64,000 nt of DNA from Porphyra umbilicalis (lineage: Eukaryota; Rhodophyta; Bangiophyceae; Bangiales; Bangiaceae), in the NCBI GenBank assembly GCA_002049455.2, contig KV918786.1:124001-188000 (forward strand). Direction: 5' to 3'. How positions within the stretch are numbered: position 1 is the first letter of the stretch; every line of letters starts with the position of its first letter. A model generated the notes under the pieces. That model had not been told where the DNA came from, searched no databases, and saw nothing but the letters and a program-made list of their open reading frames with translations. Of this stretch, positions 11,683 to 22,854 are shown piece by piece. A program made the translations under genes and the position numbers.

Positions 11683-13489
11683 ACGGGAAAACTTTGCTCG
11701 ATATCCAGCTTTTTCGGCCCCGGGATCCAGGAAAAAGCCGGATCCGGTGACCTTGAAGTCCATTTCGGTCGACAACAGAGGTCGTTCGACTGCTCCGGCG
11801 GCTCACTGGAGCGGGCCGAACAGCAAGCATCATTCCAAGCCACCTGAGCGAGCCCCCAAATTTGCAGCTGGTCATAAAATCCAAGATCTCGGGCAGTCTG
11901 TCACCCGACACATGCTGCACGTGCGGCGATCTTCCGCACCGCAGTGTGTGGCCAAGATTGCCGGCACTTGGGCAGCATCCCTCCCCCCGGACGCCCAATT
12001 CTGATGTGTGCCGCCCGCCCCCCCGCCGTTTGACCAGATCGGTTGCTTCGGCGCCGTTGCAACGGCGCTCGCTGCCAGCACCATCGTACCGCTCAGTTTT
12101 CGACAAGATCTTAGTCGTCTCCTCCCCCCCCCCGCGCACACCTGTTGTCCCCATTCTTTCCGTTGTCCCAGGCACGTATTCCCCCCCCTCTTGCTTCCTT
12201 GGAGCGTGCCCTATGTTAAGGTTTGAGGACGCATGAGAGACGTCTTGCTGTGAATTTTTGATGCCAACCTTTGAGCTGGATATGTTGGTGGGGACGGGAG
12301 CGGGGGACGGGAGACAGGCGCCGAAGGATTACGGGGGAGGTGTAAGCGGAGACAAGATGGAGACAGGGGACGGGGGTATCTGTCGCTGCGCCGCGTCCAC
12401 ACCATGGGCTTACAGCCGGACGCCGCCCCCGCGACCTCTCCCGTCGGATTGGCCCATTTGGACGCCGCCGTCACGAGCGCCCGCTTCACCGACCACCCAG
12501 ATCCCACTCCGCTGGAGGGGTGAGTAAGTGGGGAGTGTCCGACTGCCGGGTCGTTTTGTCTGAACTGGCCATTGACCTGTACACGCCGATTGTGGTATTA
12601 ATAACGTTGGTGGAATTACCAGTGTACTGAGACCGACCGTAGCCAAGCAATAAAGCGAGTTCTATCGCCGTCGCGGCGAGGAAGAAAGACCTTTTGTTGA
12701 AGGGCATCCAATGGGGAGCCGGGTGGTGCCCACGACGGCGACCCCGGAACCACGGTGATTTAATACAAACGAGGGCACCGGTCGATCGACCGTCCGATCA
12801 CAAGCGATCGTAATGAGTGCCGGCAGACAGATAAGACAGGCAAGCAAACAAACCAAAAAAAAAGTGAACAATGTGGAAGTAACCCCCCAAAGGGCGTGCC
12901 ACAAGCCAATTCCCACAATACATGGGCTTTGGCCCGTCAAGGAGGCTACTTGTGGCCAGTTGCCAATTGGGAGCAGAGATATGCTACACCGATCTGCACT
13001 TCGCTCTGTTTCAGCACCTTATTCTCTGCTATGGTGTTTAGCGTATGTTCCTGTACTTTTTCTGTCTACATCAGTCTGCTCTTCTTGTGCCTTGCCTTTT
13101 CTTTGCAGGGGGGGGGAGCGGGCGGGGGCTCGGGGCGTTCGTGCCGCTTTCTTCACCGGCTTGTGTTAATTTCGACTTGCTCCATTGCATTCGGCTGGTT
13201 CACATGTCAGCTCTAGTAAATACACTTCAAATCAACTACTATATGCAACAGCGTCCGGCAGACGACACAGAGGACCAATCAGGTGTGGACTTACAGTGAA
13301 GTGAGGAAAGTTGTGACCCAACCAAAGTGCAACCTGATCCAGCTTTTTTCCTGGATCTCTGATGACGGGAGGGCCCCCGCGTCCGGCATTCGGCGGGTCG
13401 ACTGGAGCCTACAGACGGAAATATTTCTCCTGTGAGTGTCAGATCGGTGCTTTTCAGAGTGGCTGGATATCCAGAACTTTTTCCCGTAG
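11683..13489. mobile_element. 1.8-kb inverted-repeat insertion (possible intron)
   Basis: This block separates the VWA and Cache coding parts. Its left end (acgggaaaac, then gatatccagc, then gatccaggaaaaagccggat) is mirrored in reverse at the right end (ggatatccag, tttttcccgt, and atccagcttttttcctggat near 13345). The flanking codons join domain parts with little or no loss, so the host gene was intact before insertion. The right end reads TTTTTCCCGTAG, a plausible 3' splice site, and a GTGACC at 11747 would give a frame-compatible 5' site (both phase 1). Splicing there would retain about 21 element-encoded residues. Internal frames carry no recognised transposase. Transposon insertion, intron, or both, are possible. 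Confidence 0.6.
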
Positions 13490-14558
13490 GGCAGGGCCTC
13501 ACCGTCGCCATGGCCGCATCGGCGGGCAATGTGGTCACAGCCGCAGGCCCAGCCACCCGCTGGCTGTCCACCGCCCGCCGTCGCACGTTGGCCAACGCCT
13601 CGTCGGTTTTCTTCTCGGAAATGTACGAGGACGACATTGGGTTTGGGGACCTCATTTCCGCCGCCCTCGCCATCTACAGCGACGGCGGGGCGTTGCTCGC
13701 GGTGGCGGGCGTGGACATCCCCGTGGCCGAACTCCGGCGCCGCTCCGCGTCGGCTGACGCGCTGCTCGCGCAACTCGCCGCCAAAAAAGCCGCGTGCACG
13801 CTCCTCGCCCTCGACTCGTGCGCGCAGCAGCGGCTGCGAGCAGAGGCCGGCGCGGCGGGCGCGTGCACCGAGACGCCGAGCAACACCTCGACCTGCTACA
13901 CGACCGACGTGGTGCGCGACGCGGGCGACCGCGTCGTGTGGTTCCCCGTCTTGAACGTGTCGTCGGCGCTGCGGCGGCCCGACGCGGCCGCCGCGTGTGC
14001 GGCGCGCACGCCCTACGGTACGGGGAGGCTGGCGACCGTGCGGGACGACCGGGACGCGGCGGCGCTCGCGGCGGTGCTCGGCGCGGATGGGGCGTGGGTG
14101 GGGGCGAGCCGCGCCCCCGACGGCACGTGGGTGTGGGACGCCATCGGCGCCCAGCCACCCGCGCCCGTCGCCTACACGCGCGGCTGGCGGGGCGGGGCGC
14201 CGCCGCGGCGTGACGCGGGTGACTGCGTCCTGGCCGACCACCGCGGCATTGTAGGCAACTGGGTGGCCGCCCCATGCCACCGCCCCGCCGCGTACGTGTG
14301 CGAGGCGTCCGAGGGGAGCGTACCCCCGCTTCCCGCCGGCGTGAGGTATGTCGCGCTGTTGGCGCCAACGGCGGCGGCGGGCAATCGCATCAACACGCCC
14401 CCGTCGACTTGCACCACGCCGGCGGGGGAGGCGGTGCGTCCCGCGTGCACGGCCGTCCCCAACCGGTCCCGCCGCCCGTTTTGTGACCTGGGCGACGTGG
14501 GCGACGACTGTGACGGGCGGTGCTGCGCGGGCTGCACGTGTTTGATGGCGGCCGATCA

Positions 14559-14577
14559 GGGGGGGGGGGGGGGGGGG
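14559..14577 (+). repeat. 19-base G homopolymer
   Basis: An uninterrupted G run inside the lectin gene. The reading frame of the lectin domain and that of the membrane anchor differ by one base across it, so its true length decides whether the gene is intact. Confidence 0.9.
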
Positions 14578-14806
14578 ATGGGGGGGGTTGTCCGCAGGGG
14601 GGGTGGCGGGCATCGTCGTGGGGGTGCTCGTCAGCACGGCGGCCGCTGCCGCCGCCGCGTGGTACGCGGCGCCGTGGGTGGTTGGTGCGTGGCAGACGCC
14701 GACGTGGTGGGGCCGCCGCGGTGGGGAGCCGACGCCGAGCCTCGGCGGTGACGCGTCATCAGAGGAGGAGGCGCGTGAGTGGGCGCCGGCGCAGGGGCAG
14801 TCGTGA

Positions 14807-15815
14807 CGCAGCACGGCGCGAGCGGGGGGGTTGTCTGCAGTTCCAGTGCACCGTATGGCCTGCGGCTCTATTCCCGTCAAATTTCCTCTGAACATCGGCG
14901 GGTTTTTTCGTAGGGGCGGCACTTGCAGCTCTTCATATGTGGCGCATTACAGCCGTTCTTCCAAAACGCCCGCACTCCAACTGCTGTCAAGTGCCGCTCA
15001 AAACCCGACGACCTCCGACAACGAGCAGGCTGCTGACCCAGCAGCTATAAATATAAACTGCTGCTGTCCCAGCCGAAGGGAGCCCTGACAATGGGCTATC
15101 AGACGTCCAAAAGAATCTTGCCACCAACCTGTGACGACTGCCCTCGTATGCCCCCCTGTGGTGTGGGTGAGAAAGGGGTGGAAAAAATCAAAGAGGCTGT
15201 TTTGGTGTGGCGAGACAGTGGCGTGGGTGTAGGTGGCATTGTGTCTGAGCAGCGTTGCCTCTTGTCAGAGCACCCTCAGAAGATGCACGTGACGCTCCTG
15301 TCACTCTTTCGTCGTGTGAAAATTGTTTTGTCGTTTCGCAAGTCCAGGGAGATTTCGCGAATTCGCTTTCAGTTTCAATGATGATTCTGCGTACAGAGCC
15401 ACATATGTTTACTCGTCTAGGACGAGAAAATGTAGATCAATTTGGAATCGATCTTTTGGCTGGCAATCAGCGGGATCTGGCTGTACCACCACCAACTCCG
15501 AGGAAACCTGGTGTTTATCGGCTGCCTTGCGGCCAGCACCGAGGCCGGCGCGCGGCCAGTTGACCACCTGCTGGCCGCGGACACAAGACCAAGCACACCA
15601 CTGCGCGCTGTGGCCGTCACCGTGTTGCCGCCCCCTCGACCGTCGTGGGCGGGCGCGTTGGTGCGTGCGTGCGTGTGGCGCCGGCACGGACCACGCGTGC
15701 TGCGTCGACGGCGGCCGCCTTGGAAATGCACCGATAACACCTGCACGTCGCCCACGCGGGCGTACCCGCCCGTGTCGGCCACGCTCGCGGCATTGGCGCT
15801 GCCGCTGGGTCTGGC
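14807..15815. other. Intergenic DNA before the sugar transporter
   Basis: AT-richer DNA to about 15500, then coding-like GC content. A 125-codon frame ending at 15819 overlaps the transporter start but shows no motif. The region probably holds the transporter promoter and 5' leader. Confidence 0.4.
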
Positions 15816-17558
15816 ATGACGGTCGACGAGCCACCGGGTGTCTCTGTCGGCGGGTCTACCGCGCCCAACGGCGCCGCCGCCGCCGTCGCCTCTGCGGCCG
15901 TTGGCAATGGCGCCGCCGCCGCTTCCCGATTCGCCCCGCCTGACACGGAGGCCGACGCGGCCGCCCCCACCCCCGTCGCCGCGTCAGACGACGCCGACGT
16001 GCCGCGGCTGCCCCCCCCCCCCTTTGAGCTGTCGACACTGCGGCTGGCGGCGATGCTCGCCGCCGACCTCGGCCTCTCCTTTTGTTGGGTGCTCAAGTAC
16101 GCGCTCGCCACCCCCCACCTCGCGCACACGCTCGGCGCGTCGCCGCCCGTGGCGCACGCGCTGTGGGCGCTCGGCCCCCTAACGGGCCTCCTTGCACCCG
16201 TCATCGGCACGCTGTCGGACGGGCACGCCAGCCCCTACGGGCGACGGCGCCCGTTTGTCGCTGCCGGCGCCGCCGCGTCGGTCGTGGGCATGACGTCGTT
16301 TGCGTGGGCGGGGTGCCTCCTCCCCGCCAGCCGCGGCGCCGCGCTCGCCGCCGCCTTCGGCGGCTTTGGCGTATGGGACGTTGGCCTGCAGGCCATGCTC
16401 TTCCCGAGCCGCGCGCTCCTCGCCGACATCCTACCGGCGGAGCGGGCGGTGCAGCACCGGGTGCAGGCGGTGGCGGCGGTGCTTGCAGGCGTGGCCGAAG
16501 TCGCGGCGGGGGGACTCGTGTGGGGAATGGCCGAGCCGGTGCGCTCCATTCGCTCCATCTTTGCGGGGGGGGCGCTCGTGCTGGCCCTCACCACGTGCGT
16601 GTCGCTCGTGCTGTGTGTGGAGGTGCCGACGGACGGGCGCGCGCCGATGGGGGGGGACGTGGAGATGGACACGGTGGTGGGGGGGGACGCCTGGTGGCAG
16701 GGGCCCCCGCTGGCGGACGCACAGGAGGCGTCGACGGCCCCCTTTTTGGGCGGCGCCCCGCACGGGGGCGGCGCCGCGGGCGGCGGGCCCGCCGCCGCGC
16801 AACCGTCTGTGGCCCCCGCCCGCCGCCGGTCCGTCGTTGCCGCGACGCTCGCGTCCATGGCGGCCCTCCCGCCCGCCGTCGGCCGCGTCATTGTCGTCTA
16901 CGCGCTCGCCTGGTTTAGCTTCTTCTGCACCCTCCCCTACTTTTCGGCGTGGCTCGGCACCTCCGTCCTCGGCGGCACCCCGTCGGCGACGCGCGGCACG
17001 CCGGCGGCGGCCGCCTACCAGCGGGGCGTCACCATCTTCTCCGCCGCGTCTGTCGTCAAGGCGGTCGGCGGGTTGGCGTTTGGGGGGTGCTACCCGGCGC
17101 TGCTGCGGCGCCTCGGCGGCGGCGGCGAGCGGCTGCTGCTCGGCGTGCCGCTCGCCGCGTTTGCGGTCGTGCTGGGGGGGTGGCGGGCACCCACTCGGGT
17201 GTGGTGGCGGGCGCGGCCGTCGCCGCCGCCGCCGTGCCGTTTGTCGTCACGCAAACGATTCCGGTGGCCATGGTCGTGACGCCGTCGCTCGAGGGGGGGG
17301 GGGCGCCGCCCGCCGCCGTCGACGCGGATGGGCGGGGGGGGGGGGGAGGGGCCATGGCGCCCCAGGGAGTGGTGTGGGCGTGGGTGGCGACGGCACTGGC
17401 GTCAACCTGGGGGTGCTGAACTTGGCGTGCGTGCTGCCGCAGCTGCTCGACACGGCGTACACGGGGTGGGTGGCGGCGCGGTGGGGGGAAGCGGCGGTGT
17501 TGCGGATTGGGGGGGGTGGGCGGCCGCCGCGGGCGTTGCCGCGTTGGTGTTGCTCTGA
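15816..17558 (+). CDS. Sucrose-transporter-family MFS carrier (SUT/SLC45)
   Basis: A proton-coupled sugar carrier of the glycoside-pentoside-hexuronide branch of the MFS, expected in the plasma or vacuolar membrane. About 70 low-complexity residues precede the first membrane segment (LRLAAMLAADLGLSFCWVL). The hallmark loop GTLSDGHASPYGRRRPF (residues about 131-147) matches the SDRCTSRFGRRRPF-type signature of plant sucrose transporters. The C-terminal half has VIVVYALAWFSFFCTLPYFS and, near 17405-17445, NLGVLNLACVLPQL, close to the family's GVLNLAIVIPQM. The frame is not continuous: shifts are needed near 17173-17180 (G run), about 17331-17349 (G run) and about 17505-17520 (G run), after which WAAAAGVAALVLL ends at TGA 17556-17558. 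All three shifts sit in G tracts, so assembly indels are as likely as decay. The central loop (about 16620-16850) is long and Gly/Ala-rich. Confidence 0.85.
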
Positions 17559-18265
17559 GACCCCTCGCCCGTGCGGGGTGGGTAGGGTTCGCAGCGCAGT
17601 GGTGACTGACCGGGGGTGGGACACAAATGCCATTTTGGGCCATGTGGATCCACATTCGGTCACGGAATCGGCCTGTGCGGGGTCACACACGCAGATTTTT
17701 CCCACTAACTTCTGTGGATGATTTTTCCTGTCTTCTGGGGTTGTGTGTCTTTACACCGCCAGAAGCGTCTCGACGAGAGGAAGAGCATTGCGCCGAGTCT
17801 GGCCGCCCAAATGGACAGGAAGTACGCTTCACAAAGCCATGTGAAACAGCCGTAGCGTCCGTGCACAAAGGCATGTGGAGGCGACCGGTGCTTTGTGGGC
17901 GGCCTGTTGCGTGTGGAGATATCTCCCGACAGTAAGGCGACAAGATGAGGGTGCTCTTCTTCCATGTTGGCCCAGTGGAGAGCATGGCACGACACAGAAG
18001 AAAAGTTTCGAGCTCTCATTGGCCATCATCAGCTTAGAGACAAAGCGTTGATTGGATGTTTCACACTGTCGGGCTGTTTTTTCATGGGGAGATTCCCTAT
18101 GCTGATATGCCGTGGGTTGACTCATGAACTGTAACCCACAAGAGCCGCCACAAAACCATGTCAATGTGTGTGGTTTTTGGCGTCCTGCGGAATCCCCACA
18201 CGTCGCTATGACCTTTCCACATGGCAAAAAGACGTTTGTGTCCCAACCCTGGTTAGTCACCACTG
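17559..18265. other. Intergenic DNA, no gene recognised
   Basis: Mixed-composition DNA after the transporter stop. Short open frames occur on both strands without recognisable motifs. Confidence 0.4.
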
Positions 18266-18360
18266 CGCAGTAGCGCCCCTAGGTGAGGGGCGCGGGGCGT
18301 AACCGCGCCCTAATGGCGCCCTAACAACGCCCTTTTGAAGGCTAACGACGCCCCCAAAAT
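18266..18360 (+). repeat. GCGCCCTAA-type element end, copy A
   Basis: A run of gcgccctaa-like units follows a hairpin (gcgcccct...aggggcgc, 18273-18293). The same arrangement and orientation is found at 20000-20095 and, inverted, at 51674-51785, so this is probably a truncated third member of that family. Confidence 0.6.
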
Positions 18361-18432
18361 GCCCCAAGTAGCACCCATAAACACATATTCATTACAGATA
18401 GCACTCTATGGTTTCGTGATTCTTCTGTCATA

Positions 18433-19503
18433 TGGTGCGTGTCCCAAAAATGAGACATGCGCGTTTTCTGAACGACTGACATAGCACTGCACGGGGGCAG
18501 GCGGCGTGGGGTACGAGAAAATTCTCGACTGGCTTCCATGGAGAGAGCCTCTCCCGACGCGTGCTTGGCTGACAACTCCTTAATACCCGCCTGCGGGCCC
18601 CGTTCTGTGGACCTCTCAGATAGCCCCGATCTTGGAGCCAGTCTTTTTCAGGTTCTTAGGCTTAAAGGTTTGCAACGCCAAAGCTCATGGGCTATTGCTG
18701 ATCCCCCAATTCTGTCCTCATCGACCAGGAACGGTTCCTGGCGGTACGGTTCTTGTGGAACTGGCCATCTATTAGTTAAACGCAGCGGTAAACAGCTGCT
18801 CAGCACGAATCTGAGACGTCCTGTTGGCTCTCCCACCGCCACTTCCGTGCAGAACCGAGATCCTTCTTTTTCTTGAGATGTTCTTCCGATCCCTTCCGTG
18901 TCAAGGGAGCAACCGGCCCGCAATCGTTGGGATATCGAGATTTTCTGGGAGATACGCAGAAAAGTGCAGAAAAACGACGGCGTCGATTGTGTGATTGGGG
19001 GCCGTACGGGCACATTCTATAAAGATCGGGCCGGACATGCACTGCTGTCGGACTGCTCGACCAATGAGAGATCTGCATTCATTGCCGTTCCACTACCGTT
19101 CCGGGGCGATGAGGACAGAATTGGGGGATCAGCAATAACTGGAGCTTCGATGAGAGGTGTCCCAAATTGTGTTTTCCTCACAGGGGGCTACATGGGGGTC
19201 TTTCTCACGTTTTTATTGGTCAGGTGGTGCCCTTTTCTTCGTGCACAAATTGTCAGGACACGCCTGCTTTAGTATCTGTGCATTTGATTGGGCCGCGTGA
19301 TGGTCACCTGTCGAATTTGCAATGAATGACACTTTCCCCCATGACACGTCAGGATGTGCCGCCTCTGCAAACACTGTCAGGGGCTGTTCTGGAAGCACAG
19401 TGGGACCGAGTGGGTCACACTACAATATCGGACCGTTGCAGAAGGCCAGTGGGCCGAGAAAAAAAGAAAAAACAGCCATGTCTCATTTTTGGGACACGCA
19501 CCA
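18433..19503. mobile_element. 1071-bp TA-flanked inverted-repeat element
   Basis: The left end TGGTGCGTGTCCCAAAAATG and its continuation (agacatg, then a T-rich stretch) are repeated in inverted form at the right end, giving about 38 bp of terminal repeat. TA dinucleotides flank both sides (18431-18432 and 19504-19505), as expected for Tc1/mariner-type insertion. No transposase is encoded. A second element is nested inside it at 18695-19135. Confidence 0.85.
18695..19135. mobile_element. 441-bp TA-flanked element nested in a larger one
   Basis: The ends begin TTGCTGATCCCCCAATTC and stay identical in inverted orientation for 29 bp, with weaker similarity beyond (ggaacgg). TA lies immediately outside both ends (18693-18694 and 19136-19137). 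Size, perfect terminal repeats and lack of coding sequence fit a miniature element that inserted into the older one at 18433-19503. Confidence 0.85.
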
Positions 19504-19599
19504 TAGAAGCCGCCAGTTAATCCAATTGTCTAATTAATAATGGCAGTTTGGGGTCGTTTCTGCAGAGTCTCCGTCAGTCTTTGTTTCCTGCACAATCAA

Positions 19600-20095
19600 C
19601 CCCAACCACCACCACGCCTGCAACACTACCCTTCACCGTACAGGCGCTCTGCTGCCGCAAGGTACCACACCACGTCCAATACGTCACCCAGCCCCACGGC
19701 CTTGCGCTGCGAGACGCGACGGTAGCGGTGGGTACCGGCATCCCCCGTCGGATCACCTGCAGAGGCTGTGGCCCGTCGACAACGCGTTCCACTCCCAGCT
19801 CCATCACCCAGAGCTGCGTTGAGTGCAGAGGCAGCACCAGACCCTTGCTTTAACAGTACGAACATGGAAATCATGTCAGTTTCCGCGGTGACATGGCGAC
19901 CATGGTGGACTGCTGAAGCCGTGCTTGGCACCAGGCAATCATTAATTGAAATAGTGGAAATATCTATGCTCTATGCGCGCCCTGTCCGCGCCTCGTTGTC
20001 GAGGGGCGCGGGGCGTTAAAAGCGCCCTAAAAGCGCCCTAACAGCGCCTTAACAACGCCCCTCAATAGCGCCTCGGGCGCTCTTCCCAACCCTAC
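19600..20095 (+). mobile_element. Repeat-family copy B with coding remnant
   Basis: This copy matches, in inverted orientation, the sequence at 51674-51789 plus 52574 to about 52720. The outer end (to 20095) is a run of gcgccctaa units preceded by gaggggcgcggggcg. Further in, tgctctatgcgcgccct and ggcaccaggcaatcatt are shared. Still further in, one frame reads LWPVDNAFHSQLHHPELR near 19775-19825; the partner copy reads LWPLDNAFHSHLHHPELR. Conservation at the protein level suggests descent from a once-coding element. I do not recognise the protein. This copy lacks the 780-bp insertion found in the partner. Confidence 0.65.
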
Positions 20096-21002
20096 ATGGG
20101 GGAGGGCGGCGCGACCCCAGACGCTGGCGCCGGCGCAGCGCATGTGCGTCCGTAGGTGCTGGCGGCACGTCGGCCGGCGGTGCTGCGCCGCCGACCACGG
20201 CGACGTGGTAGAAAGTGTGCCTCCCAACGTGGGCTCACTTGGTGCCGGCTCTGTGTTCTGAACGGCAGTCGTGCCGGTTGGCGCCGCTGCGGGGTGGGTG
20301 CGACTGGCCTCTAACGCCACAGGGAGGGGAGAATCGGCCCCCATGAGGAACTCCGCCGGCGCGCCGCCCCCAATTTGTGGGTGGTTGTCCCTCCTCGCGT
20401 GTGGTCCGGGGCGCCCACCAGAAGGCATGACGGAAAGGTGTTTCCTGAATGATTTTGACCCCCACCTGGGGAGCGGTCGGCCATGACAGGAAATCATGGC
20501 AGAAACGTTCTCCAGGCAAGAAACAAGTTGGTCCCCCAGGGCAGGGACCAGGTAGCGAAGCTTCCACCTTTCGTGAGAACACAGACACACAGTTTGGGAA
20601 AAAGCCAGTAGTCACCAGTGCGCATCCACCAGTTCTTGACATTCGATGAGATTGACTGGGAGATAGCCTCACAGGACAGATCTCGATGAGCTGAGTCGAA
20701 CGGTGTGTCCAACTCCAAAATAACGTTTGCTCAAACAATAAGGATCCTATCCTAAGGCGCCAAATGTGTTTCCCGTCACACGAGCGAGTGCTTCACCCAT
20801 TCTACAAATATTGTTGGGATGACTGACAGAGCAATTAACTTATCATGTGATGCAGTATTCAGCATAATGGTTGTACATCGGGGGAGCGTCTCTTTTCGAT
20901 GCTGCCATAGAATTCCGAGCTTCAGCACTGTAATGAGGCCTTTCGTTCTGCTCCTTCACTCTTCTGACCACGACGTCGTTGGGTCCCTTTCCTCCGCCGG
21001 CC
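20096..21002. other. Intergenic DNA before the glucosidase
   Basis: It holds the repeat at 20422-20526 and otherwise no recognised gene. The last 200 bp are AT-richer and may contain the promoter of the GH5 gene. Confidence 0.4.
20422..20526 (+). repeat. Dispersed ~105-bp repeat, first copy
   Basis: The segment from gcatgacggaaaggtgtttcc to cgttctccaggcaagaaaca recurs in the same orientation at 23110-23217 with about 90% identity. Each copy contains a short inverted repeat (ccatgacaggaaatcatgg). Function unknown. Confidence 0.75.
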
Positions 21003-22231
21003 ATGGTGTCCCCCCCCCCAACCCTCTTTTGGCAAACCGGCTCGCCCAGTGACCCGTGGTGGACGCGGCGCCCCAAACTGCGGGGCGTCAACCTCGGCGG
21101 CTGGCTGGTCTTCGAGCCGTGGATCAACGCCGCCCTCTTCCACGCCCACCCGCCGCCGCGCGGCACCCTCCGCGATGGGGGCGGGGGCGACTCGGAAGCC
21201 GCCCTGTGCGCGCGCCTCGGCGCCACCGCGGCGGCGACGGTGCTCACCGCCCACCGGCGGTCGTACGTGACCGCCGCCGACTTCACGGCGGTGGCGGCGG
21301 CGCGCCTCAACGCCGTGCGCTTGCCGGTGGGCTACTGGGGCGTGGTGCGCCCGCGGCGGGGGGACCCGTACGTCGGCAACGTGCGGGCGCACCTGGACAA
21401 TGCGCTCGGCTGGGCGGCGGCCGCGCGGGTGGGGGTGCTCCTCGACTTGCACGCGAACCCGGGGGGCAAAGCGGGGAGGCTCACATGGGGCACGCGCGGG
21501 GAGGGAGGTGGCACGTCGACGACTGGGACGTGGATGGGGCGCTCGACGCGGTCGCCGCCCTGGCCGGCCGCTACGGGTCCGCGGCGGGGGGGTGCGGCGG
21601 TGGCGGCGGCGGGGGGGAAGCCCCCCCCGCCCTGCTCGGCCTGTCGGTGGCGAATGAGCCCGACGAGCGCATCCCCCCCGACGTGCTGCTCGCCTTTTAC
21701 CGCCGTGTCTACGCGGCCGTGCGGGCGGGCGGCTTGCGCGTCGAGACGGTGGCGTTTGTGGTGGACGGCAATCCCTCTCTGGCGGACCGCCTGGTCGCGG
21801 GGGGGGCCGTCGACCGCGCCACGCGGCTGCGGGGGGACCACCTCCTCGTCGATGTGCACCCGTACCAGTGTTTTGGGGGGGGGTGAGCGGCCGCCTCGAT
21901 CGCCGAATTCCTCCGCACCTGGGCGCCGGGGGGCGGCGGCCGCGGCGGTGGCGGCGGCGACGGCGGCGGGCCCCCCGGGGAGCGGGTGGCGGAGCTGGCC
22001 GCCGCCGGCACGACGCTGCACAAGTGGATCCTGGTCGGCGAGTGGAGCCTCCGCTTGCCGTGGGCGGGCGCCGGCGCGGCGGCTGAGTTGGCGGCCGCCG
22101 GCCCCGCCGCCACCGGCCGCGCGTTGCGCGCGTTTGGGCGCGCGCAAGTGGTGGGGATGGACGCGGCAGGGGTGGAGGCGAGGTTTTTTTGGACGTGGAA
22201 GGTCGATGCCGCTGCGGGGGAGCCGTGGTGA
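21003..22231 (+). CDS. GH5 glucan 1,3-beta-glucosidase (exo-beta-1,3-glucanase)
   Basis: The predicted enzyme hydrolyses terminal glucose from beta-1,3-glucans, probably in wall or storage glucan turnover. The N-terminal RGVNLGGWLVFEPWI is the signature of the fungal/algal exo-beta-1,3-glucanase subfamily. NAVRLPVGYW (about 21310) and LLDLHANPG (about 21435) follow. ANEPDE (about 21650) carries the acid/base Glu after Asn, DVHPYQCF lies near 21855, VGEWSL (about 22037) carries the nucleophile Glu, and FFWTWKVDA...EPW ends the domain. The start at 21003 is the Met closest to the domain; no signal peptide is evident, so an upstream exon is possible. Two breaks occur: a frame change near 21497-21512 in a G-rich stretch, and an in-frame TGA (21884-21886) right after a G run, with catalytic sequence continuing in the same frame beyond it. 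Decay or sequence error. Confidence 0.85.
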
Positions 22232-22850
22232 GATTTTTGCGAGTGCGTGCGGCGGGGGTGGCTCGACCCGGCGTGGTGGGCTGGCGGGCAGAGCGGGGGA
22301 GCCCCGTGACGAGGGTGCCAAGGTCGGGACAAGCGCAGACACAAAGATTGACCTTTCGCTGGTGTACTAGGGCTCAATGGGAGAGCGAAAGAGGTGTACG
22401 TGGCAGTGCAGTGGACGGGACCACCATTCCCTATGACAGGCTCAAGGCAGAGGGCGACACACAAAGACACAGAGCATCGTAACAGGCGACGGGTTAGACA
22501 AGAGCCCGTTCGGCAGCTCGCCGCGGAGTGCGGCAACGGCGGTGGAAATGTCCGTCTGGTTGCGAGCCGGGCACAGTCCTGGGTTGCCAACGCCCCCGCA
22601 AGCGGGGCCGCGGCGTAAACCTCAAGGCACAGCATAGCGTCCAGACGGTGATCAAGGGTCACTCTAGCCCGTGATGGTTGAGAACGTGCCGCCCCTCACG
22701 CGTGCCCCCGTTGGGTGACACGGTGCATTGGGCGCCGCTCGACCGTATATCAGGGCGTGTCAAACAAAGACGGAGGGGAGACGATTGTGCCAGAACAAGC
22801 ATCCGCTACTGTCAGCCGCCAGGAATTTCTCGAAAAGGTAGATCTTTGAG
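22232..22850. other. Intergenic DNA, no gene recognised
   Basis: No domain, repeat or RNA gene is seen between the glucosidase and the tRNA-like sequence. Confidence 0.4.
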
Positions 22851-22854
22851 GGTA

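Larger units (their letters stand above)
11040..14806 (+). pseudogene. VWA-Cache-C-type lectin membrane protein, interrupted
   Basis: The predicted product is a surface protein with a von Willebrand A/Cache module like that of calcium-channel alpha2-delta proteins, then a C-type lectin domain and a C-terminal membrane segment. The VWA part shows VGEVRYDDRGKVLGCFDAL, APNLAAAVDAAAWLFE and VLFLLTGQDDGRVS (to about 11680). After a 1.8-kb interruption, SEMYEDDIGFGDLISAALA and GVDIPVAEL (13610-13730) fit a Cache domain. The lectin fold (about 13990-14310) has the patterns WVGASRAPDGTWVWDA, GDCVLADHR and PAAYVCE. GVAGIVVGVLVS with an Ala-rich stretch (14605-14670) is the membrane anchor. The frame shifts near 11345-11355 and again after a 19-base G run at 14559-14577. 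The first VWA strand with the DxSxS MIDAS motif is absent, so the 5' end is missing or in an unseen exon. Either a pseudogene or a gene with assembly indels. Confidence 0.7.

Noticed and set aside
12403-12522. Separate small exon ending in GTGAGTAAGT
   Set aside because: A good 5' splice site follows a short open frame, but the phase does not match the downstream lectin exon and no partner exon was found.
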